NCBI GenBank assembly: GCA_013214715.1
Contig: JABSSB010000209.1
Location: forward strand, 1-6,184
Source of the DNA: Paracoccaceae bacterium
GTDB lineage: Bacteria > Pseudomonadota > Alphaproteobacteria > Rhodobacterales > Rhodobacteraceae
DNA length: 6,184 nt
Direction of reading: 5' to 3'
Shown: positions 1 through 5,349 of the stretch, piece by piece
How the letters are laid out: each line of letters opens with the position of its first letter
How positions within the stretch are numbered: the first letter of the stretch is position 1
The notes under the pieces: model-generated
What the model saw: only the letters and a program-made list of their open reading frames with translations
The model's database searches: none
Told to the model about the DNA's origin: nothing
Translations under genes and position numbers: made by a program

Positions 1-20
1 TCCAATAGTATTTGCCCGCT

Positions 21-71
21 ATCCAGCTTGTTGTCGTGTCATGGCCACCGCGCCGGATAACAACACTGGAT
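21..71 (+). promoter_or_regulatory. Imperfect inverted repeat in the leader of the first gene
   Basis: ATCCAG (21-26) plus TGTTGT (29-34) are exactly complementary to ACAACA (60-65) plus CTGGAT (66-71). This gives 12 base pairs interrupted only by a 2-nt bulge (CT, 27-28), around a 25-nt loop. The right arm overlaps the purine-rich GGATGGA stretch (68-74) that could serve as ribosome binding site for the ATG at 84. It could therefore be an RNA hairpin that masks the start site, or a DNA operator. A poor promoter-like pair, TTGTCG (31-36) and GATAAC (56-61), sits inside it with 19-bp spacing. No known regulator motif was recognised. The pairing is read directly from the sequence; the function is inference. 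Confidence 0.35.
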
Positions 72-83
72 GGAACACCAGAT

Positions 84-410
84 ATGACAAAACTGCTGAT
101 GATGCCCGTTGCCGTGATCCTGATCGCCCCGGCGGCGCAGGCACAAAGCCAGGGTGAGATATTCGCCGCCTCGGTCGACCGGATGACCAATGCCGCTGGC
201 GCCCTGCGCGAGCAGGTTGTCGAAGACACGCGGCGCGTCGCACGCGACCGGTCGCGGAGCGATTATGACGATGACGACCATGAGGATCTCGTCAACTGGT
301 CGGAAAGCGATCGCGACCGGGATCGGCCGGATCGCGATTGGGACGCTGGCAGCCGCAGCGATTACGATGACGACGGCGATTATGACGACCGCGATGACTA
401 TAACAACTGA
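84..410 (+). CDS. Small secreted protein with Asp/Arg-rich acidic tail, function unknown
   Basis: A 108-residue protein. The start at 84 was chosen over an upstream in-frame TTG at 12 because it places a classic Sec signal peptide at the N-terminus: a Lys, a hydrophobic core (about residues 4-15) and an AQA-QS cleavage site after residue 20. A weak purine-rich stretch (GGATGGA, 68-74) precedes it. Residues 21-56 form a short, probably helical segment. From residue 57 the protein is low-complexity and dominated by Asp and Arg, with a repeated SRSDYDDD motif at 57-64 and 90-97. The second copy continues into a DxDxDG pattern (residues 93-98) like the start of a calcium-binding loop. After cleavage it should be periplasmic or extracellular and strongly acidic. 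The next gene begins 21 bp downstream and encodes a similar acidic tail, so the two are probably co-transcribed and functionally related. No family was recognised; roles in metal binding or envelope sensing would be guesses. Confidence 0.7.
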   Translation: MTKLLMMPVAVILIAPAAQAQSQGEIFAASVDRMTNAAGALREQVVEDTRRVARDRSRSDYDDDDHEDLVNWSESDRDRDRPDRDWDAGSRSDYDDDGDYDDRDDYNN

Positions 411-431
411 TCAAAGCCCGGCGACGCAGGC

Positions 432-829
432 ATGGTCCGTGCTGTTCTCCTCAAAGGGATCGGGGCCGGTCTGGCCCTGAGCCTGATTGGCTTGCTGGCG
501 CCTGACCCGGCACTGGCCCACTCCCTGCGCGACCAGATCGTGCAGCGCCTGAAAAATGAAGGCTATGACAATATCCGTCAGACCCGCACCTGACTGGGCC
601 GCATACGGCTGGAAGCCGATGGCCGAACGGCCAGCGCGACATCATCATCACCCCCGCCACCGAAGAGATCCCGCGCAATTACACCCGCCGCTGGCCAAAT
701 AGCAGCGACCGCGACGACCGTGGCAGCTCTGGTTTTGGCGCGGGCGATGCGGGTGATGCCGAAGATCGGGACGATGATGGTGACAGGGATGACCGGGACG
801 ACCGCGATCAGGGTGGCGATGATGACTGA
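432..829 (+). pseudogene. Broken gene for a secreted PepSY-like protein with acidic tail
   Basis: The ATG at 432 opens a signal peptide (hydrophobic core about residues 11-22, ALA-HS cleavage near residue 29). A PepSY-like segment follows, containing LRDQIVQRLKNEGYDNI. The frame stops at TGA 591-593 after 53 residues, at the place where related proteins (from memory) have Trp in an RTWLGR motif. Reading on in the same frame gives LGRIRLEAD. One base then appears to be missing near 621-625 (GGCCG where GGCCCG would restore the frame), and the rest continues in another frame from 623: PNGQRDIIITPATEEIPRNY, then RRW, then an Asp/Arg/Gly-rich acidic tail ending at TGA 827-829. Repairing both lesions yields a continuous protein of about 132 residues. 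PepSY-like domains are small and often secreted; the role here is unknown. It sits between the acidic secreted protein and the luxR-like gene. A sequencing error at one site is possible, but two lesions about 30 bp apart favour a real pseudogene. Confidence 0.75.
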
Positions 830-853
830 TCCCGGCCATGGGCGCAGAGTGCT

Positions 854-1672
854 GTGAAAGTCTCAGTCGGATATGCGGCGCTGGCGCTGGGCGTGATCAT
901 GTCTGCCAGCCTGCTGCGACGCAGCCTGCAGCGGATGCGCCGCGCCGAAGAAGGGCTGCGCTTTGCCTCCTCCGCCTTCACCGAATCGAGTGAGGAGCGG
1001 TTGGAAAGCTGGTCCCCGACCCCGGCAGAACGCGACGTGGCGAGTTTCAGCATCAAGGACCTGTCGATTGCCGAGATAGCCGCCCTGCGCAACAGCTCGC
1101 AAGGCAGGATCAAGGCACAGACCAGCGCGGTCTATCGCAAGGCGGGCGTGGCCAATCGCACGCAATTGCTGAGCTTGTTCATCGAAGAGCTGTTTGATGA
1201 CACGCTGATGCGCCAGCCCCGCTCAGCGGGTGAGAGCCGCCAAAGCCTCGCGCGCCTCTTCCGCTGCCGCGCGGCCTGCCGCGATGGCTTCATCCGCCCG
1301 GTGCAGTTCCAGCACGGATATATGAGACGCATCGGCATTCAGCATCACATCTGCGGGGTCCACAGCCAGCCGTGCCCGGCCAATCGCCTCGGTCATGGTG
1401 TCGATGGAGGTGCTCATGACCTGGATCATATCCGGGGCCTGCACCTCTTTTGCGTCCCCGTCTTTTGCGTCCCCGTCGAACCAGCCGCGCAGCGCAGATG
1501 GCAGCCTCGCCGTCCAGCTTTGGCCGATCAGATCCCGCAGGCCCCCGCCCTGACTGGGCGTCCAGAGCGGGCGGTTCAGCTTGGCATTCGGGTTCACCCC
1601 GATGATCCGTCGCGCCCCAAGCGCCCGCGCGGTCGAAATCGGGATCGGATTGGTCAGCCCCCCATCCAGTAA
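854..1672 (+). CDS. LuxR-type HTH regulator with membrane-segment-like N-terminus, probably truncated and with lost stop
   Basis: The frame opens at GTG 854 and is 272 codons long, but only about the first 119 look like the gene. Residues 5-20 form one hydrophobic, membrane-like segment, followed by a basic helical linker (22-50). Residues 54-112 form a GerE/LuxR DNA-binding domain: TPAERDVA, then SIAEIAALRNSS, then the recognition helix, VYRKAGV and QLLSLFIEEL. Homologs I remember carry two membrane segments before this domain; here the first is missing, and only 24 bp separate the start from the preceding gene's stop. After residue 119 the frame lacks the expected stop and runs about 150 codons antisense to rssA, with no domain-like character. 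Some usually conserved positions differ (IKDLS and SQGRIK, where IKGLS and SEGTVK are typical). It has no strong ribosome binding site. It may regulate its own cluster, or it may be a decaying gene. The family call is firm; the exact ends and functionality are not. Confidence 0.65.
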   Translation: MKVSVGYAALALGVIMSASLLRRSLQRMRRAEEGLRFASSAFTESSEERLESWSPTPAERDVASFSIKDLSIAEIAALRNSSQGRIKAQTSAVYRKAGVANRTQLLSLFIEELFDDTLMRQPRSAGESRQSLARLFRCRAACRDGFIRPVQFQHGYMRRIGIQHHICGVHSQPCPANRLGHGVDGGAHDLDHIRGLHLFCVPVFCVPVEPAAQRRWQPRRPALADQIPQAPALTGRPERAVQLGIRVHPDDPSRPKRPRGRNRDRIGQPPIQ

Positions 1673-2119
1673 GAACCGATCCCCATCCCGCTGCGGTGCA
1701 AACACCCCCGGAATACTGGCCGAGGCGCGAACCGCATGATCCAGCGACCCGTCGCGCAGCCAGACCTCTCGCCCGGTGGCCATATCCGTGGCGACCACAA
1801 TGAAGGGTTTCGGTAGGTTTTCGATCCGGTCGGGAAGATCGAGAGAGCGCAAAACCTCTCCAATCGCGGCCCCTTTGAGCACCCCGCCATCGGCCAGCCG
1901 CAAATCCATGTAACCGACCATATCCATCTGGCTGAGGTTGCGGGCCCAGTCTTCCAGCGCGTCCAGCCGCCCTCCGGCCCAGGCCGCACCCACGAGGGCC
2001 CCCATCGAGCAACCCGCGACCACATCGGGGATGATCCCCATCTCGTCCAGCACGCGCAGCACGCCAATATGGCACCACCCGCGCGCCCCGCCCGATCCCA
2101 AAGCCACGCCCAATGTCAT
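1223..2119 (-). CDS. rssA: RssA-family patatin-like serine hydrolase
   Basis: A 298-residue protein, close to the size of E. coli RssA. It has the patatin catalytic layout: the glycine-rich oxyanion loop GSGGARG (residues 8-14), the nucleophile elbow G-C-S-M-G with Ser38, and the DGG motif with catalytic Asp152. RssA-like blocks follow the family order: VAGCSMGALVGAAWA, ALEDW, GGVLKG, VATDMATGRE, RASASIPG, NPIPIS and, near the C-terminus, HISVLELHRADEAIAAG. Patatin-family enzymes hydrolyse acyl esters, often of phospholipids; the substrate of RssA itself is not established. There is no signal peptide, so it is expected to be cytoplasmic. The start at 2119 is preferred over a GTG at 2149 because GGAGG lies 8 nt upstream and the conserved family N-terminus begins here. 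A 15-bp tandem duplication encodes GDAKD twice at about residues 216-225. It is downstream of uvrA in the same direction and converges with the luxR-like gene, whose frame overlaps it. Confidence 0.92.
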   Translation of the reverse strand: MTLGVALGSGGARGWCHIGVLRVLDEMGIIPDVVAGCSMGALVGAAWAGGRLDALEDWARNLSQMDMVGYMDLRLADGGVLKGAAIGEVLRSLDLPDRIENLPKPFIVVATDMATGREVWLRDGSLDHAVRASASIPGVFAPQRDGDRFLLDGGLTNPIPISTARALGARRIIGVNPNAKLNRPLWTPSQGGGLRDLIGQSWTARLPSALRGWFDGDAKDGDAKEVQAPDMIQVMSTSIDTMTEAIGRARLAVDPADVMLNADASHISVLELHRADEAIAAGRAAAEEAREALAALTR

Positions 2120-2127
2120 GCTGCGAT

Positions 2128-2132
2128 CCTCC
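2128..2132 (-). promoter_or_regulatory. Shine-Dalgarno sequence of rssA
   Basis: GGAGG on the minus strand, 8 nt before the ATG at 2119-2117. It is the best ribosome binding site seen in the window and fixes the rssA start in preference to the in-frame GTG at 2149. Confidence 0.85.
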
Positions 2133-2351
2133 GATAGATATGGTCGCACCTTTGTCGCCGGCGACCCAGCGCGCCGATCCTGTCGCCATCTGCGACATGG
2201 CTGCTGGTGCTCAGGGTCTGCGCAGCACAGGCGTGCAGGCCCATGCCCGATTTACCAGCCGCACTGCCTGTCCGGTTGCGCAGACTCCAAAATTGGCAGC
2301 GCCCCGTCCCGGAAGGCCAATTCACCAAGGGATATCGCATCACATCCACTA

Positions 2352-2374
2352 TGATCCCGTTCTTACCGGGATCA
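2352..2374 (-). terminator. Stem-loop 36 bp beyond uvrA, possible weak terminator
   Basis: TGATCCCG (2352-2359) and CGGGATCA (2367-2374) form a perfect 8-bp stem with a 7-nt loop. It lies just after the uvrA stop codon in the direction of uvrA transcription. No run of T follows it on either strand, so it does not look like a standard intrinsic terminator. It might stabilise the 3' end of the mRNA or give partial termination before rssA. The structure is visible; the role is inferred. Confidence 0.35.
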
Positions 2375-2409
2375 AAGCAGCCTATCAGGATCTTCTCAAG
2401 TTCTTTGGC

Positions 2410-5268
2410 CTATTCCGCCGCGACCTTGCCACCGCCCAGCATCGGCTTGAGGTAACGCCCGGTATGTGAGCGCGGTTCCTCGGCCACCTGTTCCGGCGTG
2501 CCCTGAGCCACGATTTCACCGCCACCATCACCGCCTTCGGGGCCGATATCAATGATCCAGTCGGCAGTTTTGATCACGTCGAGATTATGTTCGATCACGA
2601 TCACCGAATTGCCCTGTTCGACCAGCTCGTGCAGCACATCGAGAAGCTTGCGCACATCTTCGAAATGCAGGCCCGTCGTCGGTTCGTCCAGAATATAGAG
2701 CGTCCGCCCCGTCGAGCGTTTGGAGAGCTCCTTCGACAGTTTGACCCGCTGCGCCTCACCGCCCGACAGCGTTGTGGCCTGCTGGCCCACTTTGATATAG
2801 CCAAGTCCAACGCGCATCAGCGCATCCATCTTTTCGCGGATGCTCGGCACGGCCTTGAAAAACTCCTGCGCGTCTTCAACCGTCATATCAAGAACGTCGG
2901 CGATGCTTTTGCCTTTAAAGGTAATTTCCAATGTCTCGCGATTATAGCGCGCGCCTTTGCAGGTCTCGCAGGTGACATAGACATCAGGCAGGAAATGCAT
3001 CTCGATCTTGATGACGCCGTCGCCCTGACAGGCCTCACAGCGCCCGCCCTTGACGTTGAAAGAAAAGCGCCCCGGCTTGTAGCCGCGCGCCTTGGCTTCG
3101 GGCAGGCCCGAAAACCAATCGCGGATCGGTGTGAAAGCCCCGGTATAGGTGGCCGGGTTCGACCGCGGCGTGCGCCCGATGGGGCGCTGGTCGATATCGA
3201 TCACCTTGTCGAGATGCTCCAACCCTTTGATCGTCTCGCAGGGCGCAGGTGTCTGACGCGCACCGTTCAATTGCATCGACGCTGTTTTGAACAGCGTTTC
3301 GATGGTCAGCGTGGATTTCCCCCCGCCCGACACGCCGGTCACACAGACAAACTTGCCCAGCGGGAAATCGACCGTCACATCCTTGAGGTTGTTGCCGCTG
3401 GCCTTCACGACCTTCAGCTTTTTGTTGTTCCCCTTGCGCCGCGTCGCGGGCACGGCGATTTCGCGCGTGCCAGAGAGATATTGCCCTGTGATCGACCCGG
3501 TATCTGCCGCGACGGCCTCGGGCGTGCCATGAGATACAACCTGCCCGCCATGCACCCCTGCGCCGGGGCCGATGTCAAAGACGTAATCGGCCTCCCGGAT
3601 CGCTTCTTCATCATGTTCGACGACAATCACGGTATTGCCCTGATCGCGCAGGTTTTTCAGCGTGCCCAGAAGGCGGTCATTGTCGCGCTGATGCAACCCG
3701 ATCGACGGCTCATCGAGCACGTAAAGCACCCCGGTCAGGCCCGAGCCGATCTGCGACGCCAAACGTATGCGCTGGCTTTCCCCGCCCGATAACGTGCCCG
3801 CATTGCGCGACAGCGTCAGATATTCCAGACCGACATTGTTCAGGAACCCCAACCGCTCGCGGATCTCTTTCAGGATCGCATGGGCAATCTCATTCTTCTG
3901 CGCGCTCAGATGGTTCGGGGCATCTTCGATCCAGGCCAGCGCCTGACGGATCGACATTTCGACCACCTGCCCGACATGCAAGCCGCCGATTTTCACGGCC
4001 AGCGCTTCGGCCCGCAGGCGATACCCGTCGCAGGTCCCGCAGGAGCGATTGTTCTGATAGCGTTCGAATTCCTCGCGGATCCAGTTCGAATCCGTTTCGC
4101 GATAGCGGCGCTCCATATTCGGGATCACGCCTTCAAACACACGCGTCACCTCATAGACGCGCCCACCCTCATCATAGCGAAACTTGATCTCTTCCTCACC
4201 CGAGCCATACAGAAACACCTGCTTCACATGGGCGGGCAGATCTTTCCAGCGCGCGGTCTTGTCAAACTCGTAATGTTTGGCAATCGCTTCGATTGTTTGC
4301 AGGAAATACGGTGATTTGCCCTTGCGCCAGGGCGCCAGCGCGCCATCGGCAATACGCAGGGTCTGGTCCGGCACCACCAGCCGTTCATCAAAAAAGAGCT
4401 CAACTCCAAGCCCGTCACAATCCGGGCAGGCGCCGAAGGGCGCGTTGAAGGAAAACAACCGCGGCTCAATCTCGGGGATGGTGAAGCCCGACACCGGACA
4501 CGCGAAGTTTTCCGAGAATGTGATCCGCTCCGGCTCGCCGTCGCTGGGGGCGGTTTCCAGAATGGCAATCCCGTCGGCCAGGTCCAAAGCGGTGCGCAGA
4601 CTGTCGGCCAGCCGCGTTTCCAACCCCTCGCGCACAACGATCCGGTCCACCACAACATCGATATCATGACGGAACTTCTTGTCGAGCGTGGGCGGCTCGT
4701 CCAGCTCATAGAACTGGCCGTCAACCTTGACGCGCTGGAACCCCTGCTTGCGCAGTTCAAGAAATTCCTTGCGGTATTCGCCTTTGCGGTCGCGCACGAT
4801 GGGGGCCAGCAGGTAGGCGCGGGTGCCCTCCTCAAGTGTCATGACGCGGTCGACCATATCCTGCACTTGCTGCGCCTCGATCGGCAGACCGGTCGCGGGG
4901 CTATAGGGCGTGCCTGCGCGGGCAAAGAGCAGGCGCAGATAATCATAAATCTCCGTCACCGTGCCCACAGTGGAGCGCGGGTTTTTCGAGGTCGTCTTCT
5001 GTTCAATCGAAATCGCCGGGCTCAGACCGCTGATATGGTCCACATCCGGCTTTTCCATCATGTCCAGAAACTGCCGCGCATAGGCCGACAACGATTCCAC
5101 ATAGCGGCGCTGCCCTTCGGCATAGATCGTATCAAAGGCCAGGCTCGATTTCCCCGAGCCTGACAGCCCGGTGATCACCACAAGCTGATCGCGCGGAATA
5201 TCCACGTCGATATCCTTGAGGTTGTGCTCGCGCGCGCCGCGCACTTCGATCTGTTTCAGCTCTGGCAT
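2410..5268 (-). CDS. uvrA: UvrA, excinuclease ABC subunit A
   Basis: A full-length 952-residue UvrA, the damage-recognition ATPase of nucleotide excision repair. It acts in the cytoplasm with UvrB, which it loads onto damaged DNA. Both ABC modules are complete. The first has Walker A GLSGSGKS (34-41), signature LSGGESQR (493-500) and Walker B LYVLDEP (515-521). The second has Walker A GVSGGGKS (645-652), signature LSGGEAQR (834-841) and Walker B LYILDEP (857-863). The C-terminal zinc module has four cysteines (744, 747, 767, 770). In the first zinc site the pattern is CPVS (257-260) followed by CPDC (281-284), so one of the four cysteines is Ser; from memory this is shared by other alphaproteobacterial UvrA proteins. 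The start at 5268 gives the normal family N-terminus, though the nearby G-rich Shine-Dalgarno is only fair. A LexA box lies 65 nt upstream, so induction by DNA damage is expected. The stop is TAG. Confidence 0.98.
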   Translation of the reverse strand: MPELKQIEVRGAREHNLKDIDVDIPRDQLVVITGLSGSGKSSLAFDTIYAEGQRRYVESLSAYARQFLDMMEKPDVDHISGLSPAISIEQKTTSKNPRSTVGTVTEIYDYLRLLFARAGTPYSPATGLPIEAQQVQDMVDRVMTLEEGTRAYLLAPIVRDRKGEYRKEFLELRKQGFQRVKVDGQFYELDEPPTLDKKFRHDIDVVVDRIVVREGLETRLADSLRTALDLADGIAILETAPSDGEPERITFSENFACPVSGFTIPEIEPRLFSFNAPFGACPDCDGLGVELFFDERLVVPDQTLRIADGALAPWRKGKSPYFLQTIEAIAKHYEFDKTARWKDLPAHVKQVFLYGSGEEEIKFRYDEGGRVYEVTRVFEGVIPNMERRYRETDSNWIREEFERYQNNRSCGTCDGYRLRAEALAVKIGGLHVGQVVEMSIRQALAWIEDAPNHLSAQKNEIAHAILKEIRERLGFLNNVGLEYLTLSRNAGTLSGGESQRIRLASQIGSGLTGVLYVLDEPSIGLHQRDNDRLLGTLKNLRDQGNTVIVVEHDEEAIREADYVFDIGPGAGVHGGQVVSHGTPEAVAADTGSITGQYLSGTREIAVPATRRKGNNKKLKVVKASGNNLKDVTVDFPLGKFVCVTGVSGGGKSTLTIETLFKTASMQLNGARQTPAPCETIKGLEHLDKVIDIDQRPIGRTPRSNPATYTGAFTPIRDWFSGLPEAKARGYKPGRFSFNVKGGRCEACQGDGVIKIEMHFLPDVYVTCETCKGARYNRETLEITFKGKSIADVLDMTVEDAQEFFKAVPSIREKMDALMRVGLGYIKVGQQATTLSGGEAQRVKLSKELSKRSTGRTLYILDEPTTGLHFEDVRKLLDVLHELVEQGNSVIVIEHNLDVIKTADWIIDIGPEGGDGGGEIVAQGTPEQVAEEPRSHTGRYLKPMLGGGKVAAE

Positions 5269-5333
5269 GAGACCCCCGGTGATGAAGGGTAGTAGATAAA
5301 CCGTCGCGCGCCGGTTACCACCCCCCGAGCGCG

Positions 5334-5348
5334 GAACGTAACAAGAAC
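5334..5348 (-). promoter_or_regulatory. LexA (SOS) box upstream of uvrA
   Basis: On the uvrA strand the sequence is GTTC-TTGTTAC-GTTC, a perfect match to the GTTC-N7-GTTC direct-repeat operator known for alphaproteobacterial LexA. It lies in the 81-bp gap between the MFS stop and uvrA, with 65 bases between its edge and the uvrA ATG. uvrA is a classic SOS gene. A possible -35 element (TTGTTA) lies inside the box, with a poor -10 candidate (TGGTAA, 5320-5315) 18 bp further on, so LexA binding would block polymerase. The match and position make this a strong call; the exact promoter is uncertain. Confidence 0.85.
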
Positions 5349-5349
5349 A

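Noticed and set aside
259..400. GAC/GAT-rich repeats as a CRISPR or satellite array
   Set aside because: The repeats follow codon periodicity and encode the acidic protein tail; there are no regular spacers.
591..593. TGA as a recoded codon (selenocysteine or Trp)
   Set aside because: No selenocysteine hairpin is evident, the expected residue is Trp, and a second frame lesion lies about 30 bp on, so inactivation is simpler.
2149..2149. Upstream GTG start for rssA
   Set aside because: It adds ten residues outside the family N-terminus, whereas ATG 2119 has GGAGG at ideal spacing.
1290..2198. 302-codon minus-strand frame overlapping rssA
   Set aside because: It is a frame-shifted shadow of the patatin-like gene, rich in Gly/Arg and with no recognisable family features.
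2116..2349. Short frames in the uvrA-rssA gap on both strands
   Set aside because: No signal peptide, motif, ribosome binding site or familiar sequence; composition looks non-coding.
2587..3792. 401-codon open frame on the + strand opposite uvrA
   Set aside because: It is entirely antisense to a perfectly conserved uvrA, shows no domain, and is explained by GC-rich codon usage.
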